A DNA stretch of 64,000 nt from Rhodocollybia butyracea (taxonomy: Eukaryota > Basidiomycota > Agaricomycetes > Agaricales > Omphalotaceae), in the NCBI GenBank assembly GCA_015501585.1, contig JADNRY010000003.1:682001-746000 (forward strand), in the 5' to 3' direction. Of this stretch, positions 24,498-34,849 are shown in pieces. Below the pieces are notes generated by a model that saw only the letters and a program-made list of their open reading frames with translations, ran no database searches and had not been told where the DNA came from. Each line of letters opens with the position of its first letter. Position 1 is the first letter of the stretch. Position numbers and translations under genes: made by a program.

Positions 24498-25723
24498 TTA
24501 GGGTATATCAAGAGAATTTTCAACCCGCATCTTTTTTGGCGGGCGTAGAGCGTCGATGTATTCTGGCGACCTCTTGAGGTCTCCGTCTTGCTCAGCAACC
24601 ATCACGTCACGACGTTCATACATATCAGACATACCAGTCGATGGCGTTGGCACCATTCTCGATGATTGGGGGGAGGGAATATAATCTGATGGCGGTGGTG
24701 GAGGGCGTTGAGCTACTTGAGCTGCCGCCTTATTGGACATCGAGGAGCGCCGGGCTTCAGAGTCTTTTTTGTTTCCACCACCCCGACGATCAGTTACATA
24801 GCTACATGATAGCGACCGGCGCGCGCAGCTGGAACATGCGGGATGAGCACCATCGCATTTAGTTTTACGTGCTAAGCATGAATATAAGCATCTCAAAAGT
24901 ACATGGAAGGAAAGGATGTATACCTCTGCAGAAATTACAGGCCACAACCTTTGGACCTGAATGGGATGTCTGCCTGGAGGTTTTTCCTGGAACCGTTGCT
25001 GCTCGTTTCCGCTGAGACTGAGAGGACTGATTCTCTGGATTAGGCCTAATGGGCAAAAGGGACGGAGCGGACATTGGTGCAGGAGTAGACGGGGATGGAT
25101 CAGGTAGAGAAAGAGTCGCGATATGTGGAAGCTCAGTGTCGTAAGCAGACGATGGGCCCATACCCCGTGAGCGAGACGAGGACGGCATATCACCCCCAGT
25201 TATCGGGGGTAGTGCAGAGGAACCGTATTCGCTATGCTTATCAAAAACAGAATTCCTTCGAGAATGGGGCCGAGAGGCTTGTGGGGAATTAGTCGGCTCG
25301 TCTGATGGATCGTCCCCGGCACTCTCACTTTCACTTTCCTCATCCGTACGACGCGGTACCCCACGGCGTCGCTTGTTCTGTGGCATATAGTCGCATGGAT
25401 TAGAACGCTTGATGCACTGCGTACAAGCGGGCCTTCCTCCATCGCATTTGAGTTTCCGCGCTAAAAGTTATATTTTAAACACGAAAATGACAGGATTGTA
25501 ATTGAAATCACTCACATCGACAAAAGTTGCACGCCACAGTGATCTTTTTCGAGCGTTGCCTAGTAGATCCTTCTAAAGCCGTATCAGCTACAAGTCAGTG
25601 GCCAATCAAGATGATTTCCTAGATAGTGTAAAACGACTCACTCGATCCACTACTCTTGACAGAAACATTATCCGAGACGTTACGAGATATGGGAGCTGAA
25701 CGGATGTCCCTTCCAATAGACAT
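24498..25723 (-). CDS. Protein with two Zn2Cys6 zinc clusters
   Basis: Exons 25723-25642, 25587-25516, 25460-24924 and 24871-24498 encode a nuclear-type regulator with two complete zinc clusters. The first reads CNFCRSRKLKCDGG then CTQCIKRSNPC, and the second CNFCRARKTKCDGA then CSSCARRSLSC. Each is split by an intron just after CNFCR, suggesting internal duplication. Between them lies an acidic, Ser-rich linker starting RRTDEESESESAGDD. The C-terminus has poly-Pro and ends in NSLDIP. No fungal middle homology region is visible. The start is uncertain: the first in-frame Met (MSIGRDIRS) lies inside the C-terminal coding part of the upstream septin-like gene, with no stop between, so this may instead be the tail of a longer fused protein. 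Confidence 0.7.
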
Positions 25724-27367
25724 GGCTCGAGGGTTAGGAACGGCATTGTGTCGATTTGGCGCTGTGTCTATAGCTAATACTGGTCGGGGAGGATGCCCGA
25801 TGGGTGCCAAATGAGGTTGTGAGGCCAACTGTGATAAAGAATGACGAGAGTTGGGGTGTTGTTGAGGAGCAAGCTTGTAATCATTCCGAAACTTTTCAAA
25901 TAAATATTCTCTAGTGTACTTCTGGAGTGTCTGGGAAGAGAACCTGATGAGCGGGTGTAATCATAATCAAACAACTGTTTGACAGGCTTACCTCCATGTG
26001 ATGGAAAACCGCTGAACGGAGATGAGCAAAATCGCAATGGGCTGGGTCTAGGACGTCGAGACTTCCCCAACGATAGTTTCGAGTAAATTTACCTCGGATG
26101 AGCTTGGAAGGAATGTGGCTATAATGAGAAGGAGTGTATGCTTGAATGAGATCGGACCTCGATGGGGGCATCCTCGGCACCCCGTCGCTGTGCGAATATA
26201 TATCTGGAGAAATGAGCGCATACGGTAGCCGCAGCATGGAAACATTATTGGGAGAAGTCGGAGGCGAATTTGTGGCAGATCCAGCACTCGATTTGACGCT
26301 GTATCCATTGGTTGAATCGCCATTTTTCGACAAGTTGAATTCATCTGGATGCTGATAGGCAGCGTCTGTGTCAAATATACCAAAGCCTATTCCAGCGTCA
26401 GCGAGGTCGCGGCGGACAGCCATCTTTATAGCTGAAAGACGGTCGTTGGAAAGAACGTCGGCTCGAGCAATGACAGGAAGGACATTGACCCGAGCAGAAA
26501 GACGGCGGATGCATATGACATCCTGAGCAGGAAGAGTAGGTTTGTAAAGCAAGGGATTATTTGTAACGGGAGGCTCTAAAATAACTGGTTCTTGTTCCGG
26601 CTGCGAGAAGCTGTTAGTGCGTGTTCGGGGGACGACGGGAGCAGGCAGTGCAGCGATAGAGGATGGGATAATTTGATCTGGATCTAGAAAGTAGACACAA
26701 CTGAAGAACTGTAAGAAACAAGCCGGAAATCCTTGGAGCGGAGACAAACATACAGGTGTACCAAACGATCCTGTTGGTTCCAGTCCTAAAGTGAGCCGAT
26801 ACGCCCAAGATGAATGGTTATTATGATAATAAGGAAGACAAAGGTCTTACCGGATCTGCAGCCTCACCCAGTCGTCCTTCAATAAACCGCAATGTTTCCG
26901 CAATAGAACGCTCAGTTACCGAATCGTCTTTGAAGTCCAAAGACGGAGTGTCGATGAGAGACAATGTGAAGTCGCCGCCGCTTTCCTCGAGATCGACAGT
27001 AATGGAAGTGGTCCTAATATGACTTGTATGGGAAGCTGAGCCTTGAACAAACTTTGCTACGGAAGCTAGCTGGTCCTTGGAAGCCCGGGGCGAAATGAGA
27101 CAAGAGTCGAGCAAGAGTCGGAGCAATGAAGTTTTGCCTGGAGTTTACAGGTTACACACCGTCGGTATCGACGAACAACGAAGCACACACCTCCTCGACA
27201 TCCAGCTACAAGCAAAGAGAATTCTGGGAGAGAGTTGACTGTGCAAATGCGGAACATTAGAGGCCGCTAACGCGAAAGAAGCTGTATTACTTACGAGGGA
27301 CGCTACTTGAAGATTGAGGGGTAGCTTCGCGATTACTGAGCTCATTAACAGGGGCAGCGTTGTTCAT
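25619..27367 (-). CDS. Septin-like GTPase 2 (divergent, altered G3)
   Basis: The protein reads MNNAAPVNELSNREATPQ, then SLPEFSLLVAGCRGGKTSLL (P-loop split by an intron), a switch II region SLIDTPSLDF, QDRLVHLCVYFLDPDQIIP, and VIARAD as G4. The septin unique element NYRWGSLDVLDPAHCDFAHL is followed by TLQKYTREYLFEKFRNDYK. The G3 position has Ser where septins have Gly (DTPSLD instead of DTPGxx), which may weaken GTP hydrolysis. A farther start (MERILDQTLF, 27532) is possible through one more intron. The end is ambiguous: reading on gives a stop at 25619 (SSESFYTI), while a good GTGAGT donor at 25641 would splice in frame into the two-cluster zinc protein. Confidence 0.72.
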
Positions 27368-27532
27368 ACTAGACCCAGCAGAATAATCGTACAGAGAGGC
27401 TCCGCGCCAGGACGGGGAAACGGAAGAAGGCCAGGCGGTAAGTCCCAATTGTAGAGAAAGTAGAGTGATCACCAATTGATTTCATCGGTCCAATCGGAAC
27501 AAAACAAGGTCTGATCCAAAATCCGTTCCATT

Positions 27533-27900
27533 ACTAAATTTGTTAATCACTATCGTTGTATCTAAGTAAAGTAGTATACTGGTACACTACACTATCCATT
27601 ATTCCGAGATATAGAGAGTAAAGAAAAGACGAAAATCGAGTACACTTGTTATGAGGAGTCCTTGTCGGGGAAAAGATATCGTGAGAGCCGTAGGCATGCG
27701 CCGTGAACATGCACGTAAAGAAAGGTGCCTAAAGAAAGAGCGGATGGCAACAGGAACCGATACTCGGGATGATCTGTCACTGAAAACTGAAGAGGGTGTG
27801 GGATATGAATGTGGGGAAGAAGCGCTGTACGAAATTGACTCGTTGCCGAGGTACTTTCTGTTAAAATGCTCCGAGTCCGTTGACCCGGGCACGTTAGAGT
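27533..27900. other. Spacer between septin-like gene 2 and the zinc-cluster gene
   Basis: About 370 bases with no supported gene. It probably carries the 3' end of the zinc-cluster transcript and the promoter of septin-like gene 2. Confidence 0.4.
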
Positions 27901-29308
27901 TTAGAACGGATCGGGATGAGGATGATGATGCGGAGGATGTACAGATTCTTCAGTGTCCTCTGTTTTCCCCGTGTACCTTTGCGAAGAATCTTGGCTAAAT
28001 GCAAGGTCGTTCATTCGTGAAGGTCCTCGAGAAGAAGGATAAGGAAGCAGTGTCGGTCCCTGAGTCTGCTGCTGCTGCGGCACGCTAGGTAGGTCAAAGT
28101 CATCGCCAGATGTCGAGTAACGCTGCGACGATCCATCGTTGGAAGCCGAGGTTCCCACCTCCGACTTTTTCTTTCGAGAACCTTTGGGTGCTTTTCCAGG
28201 TCCTCGCCGCCTTGGATGGCTCTGGTACACGCAGAGTTGATCGTCTCGCGATTTGCAGTTCGAGCATGAAGGGCGTTTACCGTCACATCGAAGTTTCCGC
28301 CCTAACTTTTGGTGAGTATAGATTGGACAAGGTACGATCTAAATTTTATTCACCTCGACAGAAATCGCATGCGATAAGAGTCTTTTTCCCCTTGGGTTTG
28401 GCTTGGGGTCTTTCATCTAGACTAGGGAGTTTACGCTTTCGACCGCGTCGACTTCCAGGAGGCAAGTATTCGCCGTCATCATCGTCCGGTTCGGTAGACT
28501 CGTGTCTCGTTGAAACTGGTAGCAGTGAAGGATAGGCAGAAGTCGGGGGCTCTACATTGCGGCTATCACCGGTATTTGACGGTTCCCAGCTCCTGGCCAT
28601 GTTATGAGGTTCCATGAGCCGATCTGGAGATGGAGAAAAGTGGTACATATTTTGCTGCTGCTGGATTGAGCTGGAGCCTCTGCGGCCATACACCGATGAA
28701 AGGTGAGACATGTCTACTCGAATCAGTTAATTTCGCCGTTGCTTAACGGTACCCAGCGACGTACCTTGGGTATACTGACCGGGATCTGGATAATGCTCAA
28801 CCTGTCTTGAGTAACTCTGTCCTCTGTGCTGCTGCTGCTGATACTGATCAGGATAGCGATAGGACTGTTGATAGCGTTCGCGAGATTCGCTGTATGCAAG
28901 ACCTCGCTGAGAATGAGATGGCCCTGCTTCGTCTTCTCGCCAGCCAGAAGGCCCGTACGATGTATGCGGAACATCGAAATTCGGAAAAGCATACGTCGAC
29001 AGGCCATGTCTCGGTGGATAATACGACGGATCACTGCGAATAGAAGGAATCGTTTGCGGTAAACGCAGTTCTGGAACTGGATCGTTGTAGACTGAATAAG
29101 CGGGTGGATGGCGCTGTAAGTACTGTGGAGAAATTGGACGACGAAGAAAGGGAGAAGCAGATCTTGGCTGCTCATCCTCTTCTTCTTCCGTCTCGGGCAA
29201 AGTTGTTCTTGTCGAGCTGTCATGAGTGTGAGGCGTGTAGAGGAGAGGGATCAGACTGCTAGGAAGACCGCTACTGCGCTTGTCGCCGTCCTCGCTGTTT
29301 GTGGCCAT
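27901..29308 (-). CDS. Zn2Cys6 transcription-factor-like protein
   Basis: Three exons (29308-28765, 28713-28354, 28301-27901) join in frame to 434 residues. A single zinc cluster reads CDFCRGRKLRCDGKR, SCSNCKSRDDQLC, in the C-terminal third, followed by a basic stretch (HPRRRGPGKAPKGSRKKK). The long N-terminal half is low-complexity: Ser/Pro/Tyr-rich with QQQQ tracts and an acidic TEEEEDEQPRS. As in the neighbouring two-cluster gene, an intron interrupts the cluster right after the first CxxCR, so the two genes may be related. DNA binding is inferred from the cluster; target genes are unknown. No middle homology region is seen. Confidence 0.82.
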
Positions 29309-29865
29309 CTATCAAGGAGAAAAAAAAGAAAAAAAGGGGGAATACGCTGCATACAAGCTCGGATCCGTCATGAGCGTTGACTGAAAAAACGATCGTCTCA
29401 GATTTGCCTCCTTTTAAAACACATGGACAAATTTGGGGTCTCCGAGTCCATGGAAGAAAAAAAAAAGAGAATACTTGCACCAAGAGAGTAATTCACCGCG
29501 AATTTGCTGGTACTTATTGGTACTTGACGAGGAACAAGGCTATCTTGCGCTTTGCCAAAGATGAACTTCTTAACTCGAGATATCCAGACGATTTTGGATA
29601 AAACGACCCAGATCAGTGGTACGATGCCGGCAAACTTTAATCAGCCGAGGATCCACAAACCACTCACTAAATTTTCAGAAGAGATTTCTTATCGCAAAAG
29701 TCGCTGTGTAATATATCCGCCGTCGAATTCTAGTTTCGTTTTTCAAAAAATATGCGACGAAGCGTTCTGTAGTTCTGTTTCTGCTTTTCGGCTTGCAGAA
29801 TTAATTGAGTCGGCAATAAATAGTGGATCCTCAAATATTATGTAAGCTCAAAGCTACTTGCTTCA
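29309..29865. other. Divergent promoter region of the zinc-cluster gene and ILV3
   Basis: About 560 bases between two divergent starts. It includes an A-rich tract beside the zinc-cluster start (29315-29335) and no convincing ORF. It should hold both promoters; no specific site is recognised. Confidence 0.45.
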
Positions 29866-32647
29866 ATGTTGAAGCCAAAATCACCAAAACCGCTCTTGTG
29901 CTCATCTCGTTCTTTCTGGTCTTCAGCAAAATGCCAGGACAACAAGCCTGTAATGAACAGACACAGCCGAATCATTACTCAACCAAAAGACCAAGGCGCT
30001 AGTCAGGTTATTAGCATCGTTTTTTATGTATCCGAGAAACTCTATTCACTGGCGCGCACAGGCCATGCTCTACGCTACAGACTCCATTTCTACGGACGAT
30101 GACTTCAATAAAGCCATGGTTGGTGTCGCCAGTGTCTGGTAAGACGCGTCTTTTTCGTTCTTCTCGCGTATGACTCATACCAGATTCTCAGGTACGAGGG
30201 AAACCCGTAAGGCCGATTGTTTTTTCTTCAAGCCTTATACTCATCTCTCGTCGAGATGTAACAAACATATCTTGGGTCTTGGTCAAGACATTAAAGCCTC
30301 TCTTCAAAAATCCGACCTTATTGGATACCAATTCGGTGCTATTGGAGTTAGTGATGGTATCAGCATGGGCACTTGGGGAATGTCCTACTCTCTGCAATCT
30401 CGTGATCTCATCGCAGACCAAGTCGAGACTGCAGCAGGAGGTCATCATCTCGATGGTATGGTTGTAGTACCAGGGTGCGACAAGAACATGCCCGGTGTCT
30501 TAATGGCTCGTGAGTAATGGCTCGAGTGTTTTGCCTCCCAGCTAAATTAGGTACAGTTGGTCGGCTCAACCGTCCTGGAATCATGGTTTATGGAGGTACC
30601 ATTCGTTCAGGCTCATGCGAGGGTGCTCCTCAACTGGATTTGGTTTCTGCCTTCCAATCATATGGGAAATACTTGCAAGATGGACAGACACCTGCTGCAG
30701 AAAAAGTACGGTATCAAACTATCCGGAACGCTTGTCCTGGTCCTGGAGCTTGTGGTGGCGTACGAAGACCTTTCTCTGTCGCGTCGATTCATTAAATTCA
30801 TTTTCCTCATGCAGATGTACACAGCAAACACCATGGCTAGCGCCGCCGAAACTCTGGGAATGACTCTTCCTGGTTCATCCTCTTTCCCAGCAGAATCTCA
30901 AGAAAAGCGGGATGAGTGTGCTTCTATCGGTCCTACAATGTATGAAATTGTATCTAAAAACATCTTACCGCGAGATATTATGACAAGATCTGCATTTGAG
31001 AATGCCATGGTACGCCTTTCTGCATATCTCCGAATCTACCACTCTTTCTCCGTTGCTTCTATTCGCGTGCAAACTAAACTTACTCTTACCCAAACGCTAG
31101 GTCCTAACTATGATTCTTGGCGGTTCGACCAATGCGGTCCTACATCTTATAGCCGTTGCCCATTCAGTGGGAATCACCCTTACCATCGACGACTTCCAGG
31201 CCGTCTCCGACCGTACACCGTTTTTGGCAGACATTAAACCGAGTGGAAAGTACATGATGGAAGACGTGTACAGAATCGGTGGCATTCCAAGTAACTCTAT
31301 TCTCATCATTGTCCCATTTCTTCTTCCGTTTCTCTCTTCCCGGTTCCTCTTCCTTCTAGAATCACGAAGCTTTCACAGACACGCCCTCTTTTTCAAATGC
31401 CGCACCCCCTTGCGGTTTTTATTGTCCCTTCTTCCGACTTCAAGGCCCGAATGCTGATTGAATTTTCTGTTTCTAGAAATCCTACACTTTCTCATGAAGC
31501 AAAATATGATTGACGGAAACAACATGACCGTTACCGGACGCACACTTGGTGAAAACCTCGACCGATGGGTACACAAGTATGGCGAGCTTGATTTCAATAA
31601 CCAGGATGTCATTCGACCTCTGAATAATCCCATCAAGGAGACAGGGCATATTAGGTTCGCTCCATGTTTTCTATGCTTCCAAAAAATATACCTTCCCATT
31701 TCGGCCACCTTTTTCCTTTTGGAAAGATGCGCAACAGCCATCTACATTTCCTTCCATCCCCGTTCTCCCCCTTTCTGGGTCTACTCGCGTGCCTAACTCG
31801 TGCTCACCTTTTCTATTATTTATTCATTAGGATTTTAAAGGGCAACCTCGCGCCGGGGGGAGCGGTAGCCAAGATCACAGGCAAAGAGGGCCTTGGTTTC
31901 ACGGGAAAAGCGCGCACATTTGACAGCGAAGATGACTTCGTGAAGGCCGTGGAGAGTGGGTCTATCAAAAAGGGTGAAAAAACGGTGGTGGTGATGCGAT
32001 ATCTTGGTCCAAAAGGTGGCCCAGGTATGTGTTTCCTTGATAGTCATCTTGTTCAAAACCAGAAAAAGCATTCTTTTCTGTGTTTATTTATTGCTCTTCT
32101 CCGGCTTTTGCCAGTGATTTACCATTTTTCTGTTCCTTTGATTTGGACTTTATTTCTTTCTTATTCGCGCATGCCTTTTGTTCGTTGTTATGCTGGGTGA
32201 TTCATTTTTGACCTAACGTCTAACGTTTTGCGTCCGTTATCGTTTTTAGGTATGCCAGAGATGCTCAAGCCTACCAGTTTGATTATGGGTGCTGGTCTTG
32301 GCCTTGACGTCGCATGTTTGACTGATGGACGCTTCAGCGGAGGGTAAGTAATTGTCCCTTCCGAACAGAATCCTCGGTTTCTGATTTTACTTAGATCTCA
32401 CGGTTTCTGCATCGGGCACGTCGTTCCTGAAGCGCAAGTTGGAGGACCAATTGCGCTCGTACACGATGGTGATGTTATCTCTGTTGACGCCGTCAAGAAC
32501 ACCATCGAGCTACACGTTACTCCCGAAGAGATGGAGAAGAGAAGGAAAACATGGGTGGCGCCGCCGTTGAAAGTTTCACAGGGCACCTTATACAAGTATG
32601 TGAAACTGGTCACCGATGCCAGCCAAGGTTGTATTACGGACGCTTGA
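29866..32647 (+). CDS. ILV3: Dihydroxy-acid dehydratase, mitochondrial
   Basis: At least ten introns; the spliced protein is about 600 residues. It converts dihydroxy-isovalerate (or the methylvalerate analogue) to the 2-keto acid, the third step of Val/Ile/Leu synthesis. The N-terminus is rich in Lys, Arg and Ser with few acids, fitting a mitochondrial presequence. Then come [39 protein letters not shown] and GACGGMYTANTM, with the three cysteines that ligate the Fe-S cluster. Further on are [46 protein letters not shown] and [18 protein letters not shown]. All splice sites I placed keep the frame. It converges on RIO1, the two stops being about 140 bp apart. Confidence 0.95.
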
Positions 32648-32789
32648 GCGAGTGGGATCCTGTGGGATCTGGGTTCAACCTCAAAAAGTAAATTCGAATC
32701 CTGTTAATCTTTGGATTAATCTTGCTTTCAATGATTGCCATCCGCCACTGCGTTATTGTGGGAAGATAAATATGTACCCTACTAGCGCC

Positions 32790-34778
32790 CTATCCTCCGC
32801 GAGCAGATTTTTTCATGATTTTCTTCTTCTCGCTCTTTGGCATCTTCTTCTGTCTCTTCTCTTTCGCCTCAGCCTTGACAGCTTTTTTTCTTTCCTGAAT
32901 AACAATTACATGAGCAACAACGAAACCTCCGTGGAATCAACATGGTACCAACCTTTTTTGCATCTCGATCTTCATGTCGATGCCCCCGAGGTTTTCGTTC
33001 CTCGTACGCACCCGCGGAACCAGCGTCGTCGCTTTCGCCCTCCACATCATCATTTAAATCCGAATCAGGTCCCGACTCGGAAGCGTCTTGGTATACTTCC
33101 GAGCCAGTACCCTTGTCGTCAGAGAAACGCACGACCGGTGGTAGTGAGGTTTGACCTGTGGGCTCTTCGCGTACTTCAGCAGCGGGAGACTCTATCAACC
33201 CTATGGTGTCTGCGTAGATGAGTTTGGCGCCTTCGCCCCGCGTCACGACTGCAACATCCCGTTCGGGGTCATAGAGCTCGTTCAGACTACGAGGAATGTA
33301 GGATTGCTTGAAGATAGAGTCTTCATGAGCTGCAGACTCCTTTGAGTTCTCTGCAGCGGTGTTTTCATCGCTTAAGGCTTCCTCCATGCGCTTCCGTAGG
33401 ATATCTTCTTCAGAAAGTCCTTCACTTGAACATGAGAGATTCTCTGTGATAACAAATTCGAAAACACGTCGGAGTCCTAAACAGTGGACTCCCAACCGAC
33501 CGAAAAATTCTTCGACATTGCTGAGGTCTTTCCGTAGGAAGTCAAATGCGGAGGGGTGGTCGTGTTCGACGCTCTGTGAGACGTCAATGATCCAAAGATG
33601 GCCTTCGTGAAAAAGGATGTTATATTCTGAAAGATCGGCGTGTACAAGTTTGCACTGGTGAAACATTTTACGAACGGCTAGGACCAGCTCGACATACAGA
33701 TCAAGAGATTCTGTTATCGTGAGCTCTGCATCCTTTAGTCTTGGAGCTGCCCTGATGAACATTTAGCTGGCACCTTTTACGTTGAAAGCTACTTACCAGC
33801 CTTCTTTATCGCCTAGGAAAGTCATCACCAACACATTTTCCCTTACTTCAACCGGGTCCGGACACCGTATACCGGCGGAGACCAGTCGTTTGAGGTTACG
33901 CATCTCCTTCTCAGCCCAAAGACGAACCATCTTACGAGGATTTTTACGGCTGTATCCTCGTCGGAAACGATACTCTCCAGTGACATACTTGTCTCTATCT
34001 TTAAAAACGAGAATGGATGTCTTGTATATTTTGAGAGCTAAATGTTTAAGATCTGGCGTTAAAGCATGATAAACGTTGGCCTGATCAATAATTAGCAAGA
34101 AGAGGCCAAAGGTAAGACCTAAACATACCTCTTTTCCAGTGCTAACACAACCATTCACCTCATGGATTAGTTCTCGTCCAATCATTTTGAAAAGGATAAG
34201 ACGAGTTCGTGGATCTAGAACCTGTTCATTTGTAGCCCTATCTGACTTGTCTTTTAGATTCGCAGACGCGCTGGGTCCCTTTCGATTGACACCGACGCCT
34301 ATCACGTAGGGTATATCAATTTTCGCTAATCTCGAGTTGTATTTGGACAATGCAGCCAACTGATCCGTGGATTTGTCCTTGGCCTGTGGTCCTGGAATAG
34401 GTTTTGCAGCGTTGGATCGGGGATGATTGAGTGCAGGAAGTGCAGCGACAGATGTAGATTGGTTCAACGATGAAGTTGTACCCTGAGCGTTCCCCGAGCG
34501 AACAGCTACATGCTGCCGCAACCGATTGTATTGCTTGGTGAAATCTTGAAAGAGATCAGTTTCGAAAACTGAGGAAACTGAAGATAAAACAAACCTCGTT
34601 CAGCATTTTCCCAATCTTCATCTTCTACGCGATCATCTTCATACGTCTCTTCAATTTCTTCGCCTTCTTCTTCCTCATTATCGAGTAGATCATCGCTTTC
34701 TTCAGACGAGTCTATATATGAGAAACCAGCGCGAGGGTCAATTACTTCTGGAGCATCATCAAATTGGCCGACAGACAT
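32790..34778 (-). CDS. RIO1: Atypical serine kinase RIO1
   Basis: RIO1 is an atypical kinase/ATPase needed for late 40S ribosome maturation. The start [14 protein letters not shown] is followed by an acidic stretch ([12 protein letters not shown]). The RIO domain shows [14 protein letters not shown] (flexible P-loop region, split by an intron), [50 protein letters not shown] with the catalytic Asp and Asn, and [13 protein letters not shown] with the metal-binding Asp. The C-terminal tail is acidic and then very basic ([19 protein letters not shown]), as usual in RIO1. Its start lies only 71 bp from that of the divergent PPWD1 gene, implying a shared promoter. Confidence 0.95.
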
Positions 34779-34849
34779 AATTTGGAAGAGGAAAATTGAG
34801 GCGCCCAGTTGTTGATTAGGCGCCTAACACCTTGAAGTTGAAAACAGCC

